Assembly: GCA_963969595.1 (NCBI GenBank)
Contig: OZ018408.1
Span: 32,488,108 to 32,552,107, forward strand
Length of the DNA: 64,000 nucleotides
Origin: Neckera pumila
Taxonomy: Eukaryota; Streptophyta; Bryopsida; Hypnales; Neckeraceae
Direction of reading: 5' to 3'
Position 1 is the stretch's first letter, and the number at the start of each line of letters is the position of its first letter. The notes below the pieces were generated by a model. That model was not told where the DNA came from. It searched no databases and saw only the letters and a program-made list of their open reading frames with translations. Shown in pieces: positions 1 through 12,366 of this stretch. The position numbers and the translations under genes are program-made.

Positions 1-3000
1 TGAGATGTTAGTGACATGCCTATATAGGACTTTTGAGTGTTTTAAGGAAACATCCAAGCCAATTTGCCAACTCCAAGCAAAGCCTAGGAATTCAACTTTT
101 TTGGTTATTGTAGTAAACCATGTAACTTGAATTAATGAAATACTAAAAATTACTTTAAAATAGCATAAATTAGCATCTTCATCTTGCACCTGAATCCCAT
201 ATGAATGATTTGTGAGAATCCCAAAAACTTGCACTAGTCCCAAGTAGATCCACAAGAGTGTAAGAAAACATTAATAATCATTTTTAGTATATTCTCCTCC
301 CCCCTTGTTGTATGAATATGGGCCAACAAAGGACATGCATATCCAACTTTTATCATTTATTTTTTATCTATTTTTTCTAAGGTGGCTAGGACTTGTTTCA
401 CTATAGTGACAAACAAGCTTAATTTAAGTTTTTTGAAATGAAATGATGCATTGGTTTTGCTAGTTCTATTTCCAAAAATTGGTTGTGCAATTCAATCCAA
501 TCACTATAGCAACAATTAGCAATCTGAATTTGTCTTTGGAAAACACTTGGCATTTTTTTGAGTAGAATGTTAGTTATTTGGTAGCCCTATCTTCCGAGTA
601 GGTGCTCTTGAAGCAATACGTCTTCTTGAGATTTGATTGAGTACAAATATAGCTACAAAGAAAGAAAATATTGGAATCTAATTAAATTGATTAAGAGGCA
701 ATTGAATTTTCTTTAACAAATTAATCAGTTTTAGAGTTCAAAGGGGGGTGTTTAGCACCAGTCCTGTTAATTTTCTACCATGCATAAGAGTATGACTATT
801 AGTGAACTTGCATCCAATCTCCCCCCCTCCCCCCTCCCCTCTCCCCCCCCCCCCAATGCTTAAATTAAAACAACAAAGTTGACGTTGAAATACAAACAAG
901 AATTTAAGGTTTAAGATGCATAACACAGTTCATGTCAATCTCTTGTAGACAATGAGCAAGAGATTAGCAATTGAATAAAATGAATATTTTCATGAAGGTT
1001 TAAACAACAATGTCTCTAGAAATTGGTGCATAGCGTACCACCAAAACTGAAGAAGTAGGACATAAAGAATAAAAGATTAAGAGAAGGCTCCCAATAGGTA
1101 GTTGGAAAGTTCTCTACTATAGAGAACATCTACCTTCTCTTGCACATGTCATGAGAAGAACAAAAAAAATGTGAAGTCTCACTTCTACTAAAATATAGTC
1201 TTTATGGATAAACAAAGACAGGCTACAACCCATCCACTGAAGAAAAAAGCCCACAACATGTTCAAGCTGTGAGAGACCAAGAAAATTTCAAACAATTGAA
1301 AGCTAACAACCTACGTATTTAGGTCATAATGGCAATCTACAACTCCTATCTACTCATCATAGGCTACAGAGTGTGGAAAGTCTTCTAGTGTGAAGATTCC
1401 CAGGAATGCATCTAATAATCAGCTAGAAGTGGATATGAAGTGAGTTATGCAACTTGCTCTTCAAAAGGTCAATGAATTGAAACAACCTTTATCCTTAGCG
1501 TTGCCTAGGGCATGGAAAACCACCACTTCTGCCAACTGAAAGTACTTAGGAAATCCCTTCATATGCGGAACTGTGCTCCCTTCCAAGTTTCTTTACATCA
1601 TCGTGAATTGTGAGGGGATTTAGGTCAAATGGAGTATCCATATCTTTGTAAGTATTGTTCACCATGGCCAATTTAAACGTTGATTTGGTGGTGTTTCTAG
1701 CATGTACCTATCTAAGACAAGGGACACAAGCTTTTCAGTACCATTGTTAGTGATTCTTTTTGGCTCATAGTAGAAATCAATAGGACACGCAAGTGCTTGC
1801 TAAAGCTCTCTTCAAAATGTAGCTACAACCAATATTGCATGTAAATGATCCAAAGCGCATCCAAGACAACATGGTTCAAGAATCTACCATTGAGGTCCTT
1901 CATCAACTACTGAGACGTGCAAGTAATAGAAAAATTCAAATGAAAAGCACATCTCCAACAAATTCATAATCAAAAAATAGTTCAATTAATTTAAATAAAA
2001 GACCTTTAGGATTTTAAAATATAGAGATTAAAAAAATTAAGTTAGCAAAGCTACAAAATAGTTAAAATTAAATGCTTTGAAAATCTATTGAAGCAATTTC
2101 TAAAAATAAGAAATTTAAATTTGAAATACAATAAAGAATAAATTAGGAAAGCCTTGAATAATTATAATTGAATACACTGAAAAAAATTGAAATAGTCTAT
2201 TGAGAGAATTTGAAATTAAAATAAGAAAGAATAAAAAACAATTGTTGCACAACAAGATAATACTTACGCACTCTACCTTCATAGAATCCACAATCTTTGA
2301 AGAAGTGCCTCGGTTGACAAGTTGGGCTTTTAATTTTGGCCTATACTTTCTCACCCTTCACCTTGAAAGTAAGCTGGTCTAAGCATCATTCAAATCCATG
2401 TACCTTTTTAAATGAATTTGCTCATGGTTGTATTCTTGTATGTTCCAAATAACCCAAAATTCATTACCTCCAAAGCTAGCGGCTTTGTCAATACATAGTG
2501 AGGATACTTGTCATTTACATATCTTCAAAGCCGCAACAAAGTCAAATATGAATATATTGTGCTTCTTAGCAAATTTAAAGTAATTAGGACATCCATTGTC
2601 TCTAGCAAAGGCATAAGGGCCGTTATGTCCATGAGACAGTATGAATCTTTGAGTAAATCAAAGCACTTCTACAAAACTATAAATGATAAGGCCATTAGGT
2701 AAGAAAAGAAACCTATACAAAACTAACTAAAAAATTGAATAGCAATGGACAAACATGTGCTCTAATGAGGTTAGGATGCCAAGCCATATCTCTATAGACT
2801 TATTGTCTTGCATAGCAACCAATACCTTGGCAATGACAACTCTATATTCACTAAGAAGACTTTGTAGCGGCACTAGGAGAGAGATCTATCTAGTCTTGAC
2901 TTGGTTTAGGAGCTTCAAGGTGATTGCAAGAAACATTTGCTGATTTTGTTGTGTTTTCACAATACTCATGCTTATTTTTTTGGAGCACATTAAAATTAGA

Positions 3001-3644
3001 AAAATGATTTTTTAAATATTTAAAAATATGGTCAATGTATATACCTTTATGAGATTTTCCCCTAGGAAGATAAAGTATAGAAAAATTCTTTGCAAAGGAG
3101 AATTGAAAAAATGCAAAATCTCAAGAAAATAAATATTTTGATGTTCAAATTTGTAAAAAAATTAAAATTAAGAAAATTGACCATTTTTATTAACTCTATG
3201 GAGATGGTCATTCACTAAAAGAGCCACCAAAATAATATTTTACATGTTTTAAGATGCAAGTAGAAAGAAGTTTTATGTGTGCACTTTTATATAATATATC
3301 ATTAGCTATTTTTAGAATTCCTTTGGTTAGTGGTTGCAGGTCTATAGAAAACCATCCCTTTCAAATTTTAAGCTCCAAAATAGTTTGGGTACTAAATAAT
3401 ATTCAAAAATCCCAAATTAGCAAATGTGACAAAATAAGGGGGCTATTTTGAACAAAAAAATATTTTTGAAAAATAAAAATAAAAATTATGCAAGGTGTAT
3501 AATGGGCATGAGTACCATGCCTATGAATCTTGATTCATTTGAAGCCAAAATGCAAGAATATAGCCAAAAAACATATCACTATGCAAGGTGTGATGCAAAA
3601 TAGTACAATTGTTCCTTGCAATCACCCAAAATACTTGGATATTA
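1..3644. other. AT-rich intergenic DNA, no gene recognised
   Basis: Both strands are rich in stops and the open frames are short and low in complexity. The only clear local structure is a pyrimidine run near 819-854 and a short perfect hairpin around 1112-1130 (gttctcta/tagagaac). I recognise no gene, RNA or complete transposon here. Confidence 0.6.
819..854. repeat. C-rich homopyrimidine tract
   Basis: An almost pure C/T run on the plus strand, with C blocks interrupted by single T residues. It is low-complexity sequence and creates a spurious glycine-rich minus-strand frame. A G-rich minus strand of this kind could form a quadruplex, but nothing links it to a gene. Confidence 0.85.
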
Positions 3645-3897
3645 TTGTGCTTGTTTTGGCCTTACAATGACTCCGTGTGTATTTCTTGAAAACAGCCTTG
3701 GCTTTTAAAGTGCGTCGTTGCTCAGCAACACTTTTTGTTTCTTTGTAGGCTACAGCACGCGTTGCTTTTTCAAGCACAACCTTCTCCTCTAGGGATGCCA
3801 TCTTTGTTGCAACGGACTCCGCAGCAATTGAAGTTGCTTTACAACTTGCTAGGCCATGGTCCCCATAAAAAACATAGATCTCTATAAGTCTTCATTG
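3645..3897 (-). pseudogene. Possible coding remnant (lysine/alanine-rich, no start codon)
   Basis: On the minus strand a frame of about 80 codons runs open between stops and reads like protein: LIEIYVFYGDHGLASCKATS, then a lysine/glutamate/alanine-rich helix-like stretch containing MASLEEKVVLEKATRAVAYK and a basic tail ending in KYFG. Its composition is unlike the surrounding AT-rich noise. There is no upstream ATG before the internal Met, so it would be an internal exon or a broken gene. I do not recognise the family. Chance cannot be excluded. Confidence 0.25.
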
Positions 3898-3990
3898 ATG
3901 AAGAAAATCTCCTCCTTTTGACAGTATGAAGCCTCTTCCCATCCTGAAAACCTCATAGATGCACCAAATTAAAGTGAGCGCAAGAGCAAG

Positions 3991-4092
3991 CATACAATCA
4001 ATGCCCTAAGTGGTATGAAACTAAATATGGTTTGTTTTTGCGCAAGAATAAACCATACTTAGTTACATACCACTCAGGGCATTGGTTGTACG
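3991..4092. repeat. Imperfect foldback (43-bp arms, 16-bp loop)
   Basis: Arms 3991-4033 and 4050-4092 are inverted copies with about five mismatches. Read as minus-strand RNA, three of the A/C mismatches become G-U wobbles, so pairing would be almost continuous. The core arm is around caatgccctaagtggtatg. Arm and loop sizes resemble a small-RNA precursor or the remains of a foldback element. No promoter was identified. Confidence 0.6.
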
Positions 4093-4854
4093 TTTGTTCT
4101 TTCAAAAACATATACTTAATGCTAGCAATTTTTAAAGTAAACAAATAACAATTGTTAGCTAAGTGGGGCTTTAACTGGTGAAGTTGTCTTGTAGAGAGGA
4201 GCGCGCTTAGGGAACACACAGGGTGTCTGGCTGCAAGTTGGTGAGTGTAGATGGAGAATCTCAAAACTCGAATCTTCACTTGGTTTTCAAAGTTTTCAGC
4301 CATCCTATCCTGTGGTGGTTCTATAGGGCCAAAGGTAAAGGTGTGTAATAAGAAAAAAGGCCTCGGATGGGTAAAATGGGACGGCCAAATCACAAGCTGA
4401 CCGTCCGAAAGTTTGGCTCTTAAACTTCAAACCCACGGTGACCAACAATCGTGCTTCACCAATGGGAACGACATAAAAGTGACCATGTGAGTGATCAATC
4501 CCACTTCGTCGTCAATAAACATAAAACGGGGCTCATACTGAATAACCACATAGCCCGCAATGATGTTCACAATGCAAAAATTGAAAAACAACAAGCCTCC
4601 AAAATTGGCCAGGAATAACAATAGAAACACAATGAGTCTTCAACAGGCTAGGAATAACAAGCCACAAGCCACAATACACGAATCTTTTTGTTTTCAAGTC
4701 TTGGTTTCTTCAAATCTCTTCAAACCTCTTCAAATCTCCTCCAACTTCAATTCCTTCTCCTTGACCAAACTTTGGTGTGATGCCACGGCTATTCTACAAA
4801 GTCAAATAAGTTGTATAATAGCTTTTTGAAAAGCTTATATAAATCTCTACTTTT

Positions 4855-5480
4855 CTTTTAAAACTTAACTCAAATTAAAACTTTGTCCATGTTTTATGGC
4901 CACTCAAAGTTTCGGTCTCAAAATTTGAGGGTAGTAGACCCTCCTTCACTTTCACATTCATAAATCACTCATACATGCTTCAAATACAACAAATGATAGC
5001 TTTATGAAAAAATAACAAAAACCTACACATTCTCTATAATTTCAATTCAAAATAATACTTTGTCCATCTATTATAGTCACTCAAAATTTTGGTCTTAAGA
5101 ATTGAAGGCAGCAGACCCTCTTTCACTTTTACACTCAAAAATCACTCATACATGCTTCAAATATAGCAAATGATAACTTTATAAAAAGCTTTTAAAATTT
5201 TTTACATCCTCTTTAAATTTCATTGCAAAATAAAAAAATACCCGTCTTTTATGGTTGGTCAAAATCTCTACCCCTTCAATTAGGAGGCAGCAGACCTTCC
5301 TCCATTCAAACTAGCACAAATCTCAAGTCATAACTTCAAATCAAGCAAGAGAGGACTTTTTTGAAAGATAACAATATAATATTAAAACCCACCAAATTTC
5401 ATTTCAAAATTCGTAAAACTCCACATACCATAGTCCTTTAAAAACTTGGGTCCTTCCAACTACAACGAGAGAGAAGATGA
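4855..5480. repeat. Degenerate tandem repeat, about 178-bp period, ~3.5 units
   Basis: Successive blocks share the same order of words: ctttgtccat (4882, 5059), then a GGTCTYAA-like word, GCAGACC-like word, CACTCATACATGCTTCAAAT and a poly-A-ending tail. The third and fourth blocks (from about 5215 and 5396) are more diverged. The period is about 176-178 bp. Such a length is typical of satellite monomers, but the array is short and old. Confidence 0.65.
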
Positions 5481-5798
5481 ATAGTCTCCACTTTTTTTCC
5501 TCCCCACCTTATTAACAACTCCCTACTTTCAAGGCAAGTGACAAACAGCCCTTTACTTACTCTCAAGGCTAACTTTCAATTATTGACCTTCCTATTTGGC
5601 TCCACAATTATATCTTTATCCTTAACTTAGAAGGAAAATCACTTCAAAGTTCATCTAAAAAGCAAACATTTCCATCCTTTTCTTCTACAACTATAACCAT
5701 ACAAAATGATATCTTTAAAATACTCCAAACATGGATATAAGCACTTACATCATACCAATGCCTATTAGAGGTAAAAAACTAGAATTTCAAGACAAACT

Positions 5799-6257
5799 TC
5801 ACTCCATCTGCAAGAACTTGAGAATGTGCTTGATAGTCGCAGCGACATATTCAGCACAATCCGTGTTTGTTAAAGGATTGACCGGCCCCTCTAACCATCG
5901 TTGGTGGCCACGACTCCCTTTGATTAGCCTGACTATACAATAGTATTGGTTGTTGTTTAGACCCTCAAAACTCCCTTCAAATGTCACTTCACGGCTACCG
6001 GGTTCAACACGTCTAACTTGTAATAAGATTACCAATGCACGAGCATCCCGCTGAAGGTTCCTGTGCCATCGCTGTTCAATATGAGGTTGCTTTGGTGGTC
6101 GAGAAGGCCCAACTTCATCTTGTAGATGCACAAATGGCGATGGCAATTTCCGTGGCAGAAGTGACTCATCCGGCAGTTGCGACAATGAAAGTTCAAGTTC
6201 AGCTTCCGGTTGAAGCTCTTCATCTTGAAACTCAGAAAAAACCCTCCAGTTTGACAT
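5799..6257 (-). CDS. Hypothetical protein, 152 aa, single exon
   Basis: I do not recognise the family. The frame starts at ATG 6257 (MSNWRVFSEF); the frame extends 10 codons further up but without an ATG. The N-terminal third is acidic (Glu-rich, ELELSLSQLPDES). The middle is Pro/Arg-rich, and the C-terminal half looks like a folded domain with alternating hydrophobics (ARALVILLQVRRVEPGSREV, QYYCIVRLIKGSRGHQRW) and a final amphipathic helix ending KHILKFLQME. There is no signal peptide or membrane segment. GC content is higher than in the flanks, and a canonical TATA box lies about 70 bp upstream of the ATG. No introns are needed. It could also be a relic of a mobile element's accessory gene; expression is unknown. 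Confidence 0.5.
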   Translation of the reverse strand: MSNWRVFSEFQDEELQPEAELELSLSQLPDESLLPRKLPSPFVHLQDEVGPSRPPKQPHIEQRWHRNLQRDARALVILLQVRRVEPGSREVTFEGSFEGLNNNQYYCIVRLIKGSRGHQRWLEGPVNPLTNTDCAEYVAATIKHILKFLQME

Positions 6258-6324
6258 TTTAAATCTAAAGTAGGAAACAAAAACCACTGCTGGAATTCAA
6301 TGAAGCTCTAAGACAAAATTGTCC

Positions 6325-6333
6325 TCTTATATA
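6325..6333 (-). promoter_or_regulatory. TATA box for the 152-aa gene
   Basis: The minus-strand word ctatataag lies 68-76 bp upstream of the ATG at 6257. Transcription would start near 6295, giving a leader of about 40 nt. The match is good but was judged by eye only. Confidence 0.45.
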
Positions 6334-6399
6334 GATGTCATATTCTTCTCAAAATGGCGTCACCTTGAAGCTATTCAATAAAACATATTATAATATGTT

Positions 6400-8046
6400 T
6401 TACACTATGTACAAATCTACAACAGGTGGGCTTTGACGGAGCTCATAATAGCACAAATTTAATTGAACAGGTAGGAAGACACCCATAAAGTGGGTTCCTT
6501 TAAGCAATCCATACATACATATATTGTTGCTATGGAAAGAGCATCATGGGACAATTCGAGCGATTTTACAAAGTCATATGGAGTACAAGTGAAACAATGT
6601 CTGGCAACGTGGGGATGTTCTATGAGTGACTTCTAGCTTGAAAATACTAAGGTAGCTTTGCTACTTGGCAAACAACAAATATTATTTGTTTTTTTCCTTA
6701 CTTTGTTTTGCCAAGCATATTCAAATAGTGCAATCTGGCCCATTTTTGCCAAATTATTTTGGGTTGAGCATTTCGAATGGCCAATACCCCTATGAAATTT
6801 CTTGGTTCCTATATATCCAAAGTACATGTATTCTTTCTATATACATAGCAACTTCCTAATACAATCATCAGTCAAGGTATAATAATAATCCCATTGAAAT
6901 TTTAAACCTAAAACATTATTTGGAAAACTGCTAAATTTGGATATTATTTTGTCCTCATTAGATGTTATTTCAAGCCTTCGGAAGACCACAATTTCTTTCA
7001 AGTTCCCAAACTGTGGAAACTCTACCACATCAGCTGTTTGATGTGGTCGGGTGACTGCCATGTCAAATAATAATATTTATTTCATATTTATTTATTTTAT
7101 TAAAATTTTGCCCTAGTCTACACTTCCTAGCAAGGAAAATAATTCCAAAACAATCTTCCAGAGGCCTGAAAATACATCTAATGTAATTTTGTAGTTACAA
7201 AGAAAGCATAGTGTTGTCTTCCAAAGACTGCCATCTTCTCCCTTCTTTGTGTGGAAAAAGGAGGGAGGAAACTTTTGGGGAGGGCTTTGTAATATATAGT
7301 ACACAAGCATGCTTAATTTGTCATTTTACTACTTTGTATGGACAATTCTAGCTTTGGGCCACATAAAATTAATTCACAAACCTTCTACAGAAAATTTGGA
7401 GATTTTTTTTCTCTCTTATATCCCATTTTACTTCTTCAAGAGCTTTGAAATCCAAACATGCAATCTACTTTTTTGTTTTACTTTTTTGGCATATCACTAA
7501 TAAAAAATATTGTCCTAAATGATTTGTCTACAATGACTGCAACAATCATTTTGCAATCATTGTCGTCCTAAATGACTGCAAAAATGACTGTTACGATCAT
7601 TGTAGACAAGTTATTTATTTATGAATTGTTTTCTACAAGTGATACAATAGAGATATCATTACAAGCCATCCATTACTTTTTACTTTGTATTTTTCTTTAT
7701 TGTTCTAAATTTTTTTTGGATAATAGAAATGTTTCAAACGTTGTAGAGTAACTCTATGTATTCAAATCTTCCATCAAATCAATTGTTGGAGTTGCTACCC
7801 ATGGCATATAGAAGTTAAAAGATAAAATATATTAACATCTTATTTCATCTTGTTTTTTTTCTTTCACTTTTAAAAATGAATATTGTTGATAATTTAATTG
7901 AGTAAATTCTATCCTACAAGAATACTCAATGTCTTCCTACAAAATCAAATTGTTGATCCAATCAAGCATTGTAGTAAATGAACAAGAGCCACAAAGGTTG
8001 AAAAGATTCATACTTTCAATATTTGCACCATTTAGGATAACTCTAT
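6400..8046. other. AT-rich intergenic DNA with a small inverted repeat
   Basis: No gene recognised. The stretch holds the inverted repeat listed at 7525-7608 and otherwise simple AT-rich sequence. Confidence 0.5.
7525..7608. repeat. Imperfect inverted repeat (24-bp arms)
   Basis: Arms 7525-7548 and 7585-7608 (tgtctacaatga... / ...tcattgtagaca) pair with about four mismatches. Inside, words such as cctaaatga and gcaatcat are repeated, so the structure looks like a tiny foldback or MITE relic. No target duplication was found. Confidence 0.5.
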
Positions 8047-8050
8047 TTAA

Positions 8051-8592
8051 CCCCTAAAGATCAAACGACATTTTCTTTGGCAATATAGCAATTTTAGGCA
8101 ACTCATTATATACAGATTTTTTTTTTCTTTGAAATTTTTGCAAAAAATGTGCCCAAGGAGTAGCTTTAAGGCAAGACAACTTTCATAACTTTTGACTACA
8201 TGGTTAAAAAGTTATTGTATGAATGATATGAATTTTTTATTCCTTGCCAAGAAATTAAAAAAGTTAAAAAATCACTTTTTTCAAATACAAAAGTTTGAAG
8301 TTGGTTTTGTAGATTTATATATACGTAGAAAGCTTTGACTCATTCCATTTTGATCAATGGGATGAAAGTTATGAGGAGTTTTAGTTTGCGAGTAGTTGAA
8401 GAATCTCTACTTTGTAATAGACTTTTGAAATCCTCTATTTAATTCAATTTTCAATATTTTTGAATAAAATTAAAATATTGAGTGTAGATTATTTATTATA
8501 GCATTACAATGGGATTGGAAGTTTTTAATTCCATAAATAAACTCTAAATAAATTTAATATTTTGTATCATTCTCTACTCTTTCTATTTACTA
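8051..8592. mobile_element. TTAA-flanked (piggyBac-like) element, left 542 bp only
   Basis: Starts with TTAA (8047-8050) then CCCCTAAAGATCAAACGAC. The interior matches the other family members at 14345-14894 (inverted), 50580-51126 (inverted) and 56498-57390, including 'tcataacttttgactacatgg' and 'tctactctttctatttac'-type words. Homology stops exactly at the TA where the Stowaway-like element begins (8591-8592). The missing right part, about 380 bp, was not found nearby. Confidence 0.6.
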
Positions 8593-9023
8593 CTCCCTCT
8601 GTCCCACTAAAAACCTCCAAATCAGGCACAACTCTTGTCCTATTAAAAGCTCCGTTTTCTGATTTCAACCGTTGAGTAAGCATTAGCCGTATTGAACGCC
8701 ATTATGGGGACAAGTCAAGGGATTAGAAAACACTGCTTTCCTAGAATGCTTGGCCTTGCCCATATGAGGCACCTTATACTTGCTGTGCTTCTTTAGACAT
8801 TAGTGTTGATGATGGGTTTGGTGACCACTTTGGCGCTATGAAGATTTCTTCATGAAGTGGGCTAGGTTTCTTTCTTGCGGGTATTTAGATTGAAATAGAT
8901 GTTTTTAGAATCCCACTATTTGCCACCAACTTTTAAAATCATCAAAAATGACAGAGCAGGCAACATTCACAAAATATATTCAAATATGATACTTTCCATA
9001 TGGATTTTGGGTGCCTAAACACC
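8593..9023. mobile_element. Stowaway-like (Tc1/mariner) element, left part
   Basis: Begins CTCCCTCTGTCCCACTAAAA directly after a TA and is collinear with the fuller copy at 46178-46560, with shared words such as 'ttgcccatatgaggc' and 'atatggattttgggtgcc'. Homology ends near 9023 and no matching right terminus is seen, so this copy is truncated or rearranged. It cuts a TTAA-flanked element, so it is the younger insertion. Confidence 0.6.
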
Positions 9024-10892
9024 GGTGCCTACGCTAGAGATCCTCGGCCAGGAAGGTGTAGGCAAGATGGTGAAGATTGTGTTTGTGCGTTAGAGAGGTG
9101 ATGGAAATAATAGCTAGTGTTTGCTAATGTCCTTGTTGGTATCTTTTTGAAAGAAGCTGGTTAAGAGTACGCGTTGAAGTTGAAGGTAATGTCCTCTTTT
9201 CTGGAAAGAGATGTAGGCCATTTAGTTAGTTGCTGTTAACTTGAGTCCACCTGTAGCTAGGAGCTCAAGGTCGGAGCTCAAGTTCACCAAATCTCCTTCT
9301 CGCTTTTCCTTCTCTCCATTCTCAAGCAGCAGGTGAGGAGAGAACTCAAGACTGAGGAGCATGATTCCCAGCAAGAGCATGCGAGGGTGTGTACAAAATG
9401 GAAGAAAGTTAGCTCCGGCACAGACACAAAACCGCGCTTTTAAGTATTCCTTTGAGATCTCGCTCTCTCCCTCCGAGTGGCCTCCGACCTTGGGCAGCCT
9501 CCGATTTGGGCCGGCCTGACCCACCTGCCACGACGCAGAGTGCCACCTCGACCCCCAAAGAATAGTTTGTGGGGGGGTGTTTAACGTCTCGCGAAACCAA
9601 TATCCACGCCTGGAAATCAACATTAAAAACCTTGGATCACTTGCACTAAGGTACATCTTTGGATTCTTGATACGGCTATCTACAGTCCGTTGCGATCTGT
9701 CACTCATTACCCCCCTTTGGACGGAAAGGACCCGGTTTTCATCCAAGTCCAATAATTCAGACCCTGTTATCCCAGCATCCTACTACATTAAATTAATACT
9801 AATATTTTTTAGCCATGCTATTTTAGATGTACCAATTACATAATTTCATATTTTTTAGGCTAGGCTATATTACTTATGATTGTATTTTTACTCTTCAAGC
9901 ACCCTATATTATATCTAATAGTTTTACAAAATTTACACAAAATTATTATAATGGACCCTATTTTTTATTGCACGTGGTTTTTCCATTTTTTGACAGTGAA
10001 CTCCTCGAGTGTGAATAGAATAGTACGCCATGTGTAATATTGTTCATCATCAAGCCATTTGTTAAAGCATTGAATTTCTCCTAATTGTAGGAGAAATCAA
10101 AGGGACATTCCAATTAATAAAGGATTAGGTTAATATAACATTCTTGATCCTTTATTCAGGTCCTTCTATTTTTGAGACATTCAAAGAGCAACAAAGCTAT
10201 ATACTATCACCCATCCACTTTTAAAGTATCATGTAAAGAATTATTCTTTTTTTGGAGAAAAAGTTTTTTTCCAAATGGCTTGGTAAATAATGTTTTGAAC
10301 AATGTTACAACCCAAATCATTTTTCCCATTTATGTACATCCCGTGTACATCCTATGTAAGGTAGAAATACCTAAAAGCAACTCTTTTTATGATTCCACTA
10401 TCTCAAAGGTTGAAAGACCAAAAATAATTGATGAGATTATTAGCAAACTCAAGAGAATTGCAATCCAAGTGGTTTCATAATATTCCAACATTTTAATAAT
10501 ATTTTACAAATTTTCAAAGTTGAGAACATAGGATAGCCTACATAACATTACATTCATCTTGAATGAATACTCGCTTGAACATGAATGTCCTAACTTTCAT
10601 TGGTTGCTTCAAAAAACTCTTCACCTTTCATTGAGTGCTTTTTGAAAGGTCATGGTGGTTTTGAGTTTAGAAAGTGTTCATTTAAGGCCATTTTTTAGAT
10701 ATTGGAGAACAAAAAATGTTATTTTTAGGTATTTCTATCAGTATTGGGCACTAGTTATTATAATCTAGGTATCATTTTGGTTCTGAATACTGTTATTCCA
10801 ACTTAAGACCAAGCTCGTTTCATGTTTATCATGCTACATTTGATACAAATTTTGTAGAATAATATTCAATTGCGACACCAATACCAGGGTTA
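9024..10892. other. Intergenic, with a GC-richer island at about 9240-9760
   Basis: The island carries open frames of up to 176 codons, but they begin without a good ATG context and look like translated noise with no recognisable motif. It may be a decayed transposon part. The rest is AT-rich, with nothing recognised. Confidence 0.45.
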
Positions 10893-10896
10893 TTAA

Positions 10897-11805
10897 CCCC
10901 TAAAGGACCAAGGCCTTTTTTTTGCCCAAAAACTCTCAAAACCACCATTTCTAGAGCAAAGAGTAAAAAAAATTCAAATTATTTTTTTTGCACATCTAAC
11001 CGTAGGATCTTACACCTAACTAGTTTGAGAATGTGTGGAAAAAATTTCAGAATTTTTGACCGCACAGATTGCAAGATATCTACGTTTGAAGTGAAAAAAA
11101 CAAGTTTTTCAGCACATTGCGGGACTAGATTTTTTGACTTTGAACATTTTTAACTTAAATCTTTTGCACTACAAAGTTTTGAGCTTTAAATCTTTCTAGT
11201 GGAGTATTGAGTTGAGAGTCTAGGAAAAAGAAAGAAACTCAAAAAAACTTAATTTTCCCTCTTAAAAAAATTGTTATGTAGAAGTAGGTACAAGATAGAA
11301 GGAAAATCTAAAATATTATATCTTTTAGATGGAGTTTAAATGCACTAATCCCAATGGTGAGATTGTTTTAGCACAAAAACTAAACCATGTAGAACTTTTT
11401 TTTGAAAAATTGAAAAAACTGCATTCCAAAATGAATCCTATGAGTTATTTTTTCCAAGAAGATGCTCTATAACAAGATTGTCTATAACTTTCTCATAAAA
11501 AATCCAAATGAAATGAATAAAAGCGTTCTAGATAGACAAAATTATAAGCTATAAGGAAAAAAAATTATTAAAAAAAATAAAGTTTTTTGCAAAAATTTTT
11601 TGTTGCCCCCTCTCCCTTGTTTTGAACTTATTTGGGCATAACTTTTGTTCCTGGGCACTGATTGAAAAAAAAATTATATTCTCATGAAGGTTATCAATTT
11701 TTCTATCTCCAAAAAAAGTTTCAAAAAATTACAACAAAAATTCAGCCCGTAGGTACCTACCCAAAATCCCATTTGCCCCCCAAAGGGACAATGGTCCTTT
11801 AGGGA
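10897..11805. mobile_element. TTAA-flanked (piggyBac-like) MITE, 909 bp
   Basis: Flanked by TTAA at 10893-10896 and 11806-11809. The left end is CCCCTAAAGGACCAAGG. The right end is the inverse of TCCCTAAAGGACCATTGTC, giving about 13 matching terminal bases. The interior has no coding capacity. It is shared with 22854-24293, 39848-40688 and the outer parts of 56077-57803, with words such as 'actttgaacatttttaac' and 'aggtacctac'. The copy is uninterrupted, so it serves as the reference for reading insertions in the others. Confidence 0.7.
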
Positions 11806-11809
11806 TTAA

Positions 11810-12366
11810 CCAACCTTAGAGGTTTCAATTTTTTTAAACCTCATACCATTACCATGAGTGCAATTTCAATGTCATAAGAGTATCATTAACATAATTCACA
11901 ACTTTGGAATCTATTAGTAGCTAAAGTAGTGGTTTTGAGTACAACTGCTCTACAATTTTATGAATTCCATTTGAATTGAGAGAATTGCAATAACTAAAAT
12001 TAATTCTTGCAATTCTTGAGGTTCTAAAAAGTATGAGATCATGAAGTTCATTCTTTTTATATTGGTGTGTTAGATTCTTTAGTTATATATACAACAATCA
12101 AAATTTTTATAGTTTGTTCATGTACTAGTTTGAGTGTAAGCATGTATGAATTAAAATTATCCATCAACCATGCAACAATTAGGCAATCTTTGGATGATAC
12201 CATTGGATATACGAGTCTGGTATGCATTTTCAAAAGTTGAAACTCTTTAACATTACATTGATGTTCACAAAGTATTCCTAATTTTATTGATACCTTTGTT
12301 GGCTCTATCCTTTAGATGAAGACTATCGCATTGACTCTTTGGTTTTGAATCCCAATTTCCAAATCC
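11810..12366. other. AT-rich intergenic DNA, no gene recognised
   Basis: No open frame with protein-like composition, and no repeat shared with the rest of the window was noticed. Confidence 0.5.

Noticed and set aside
9222..9752. 176-codon minus-strand frame in a GC-richer island
   Set aside because: No recognisable motif, no promoter and no family resemblance; likely chance.
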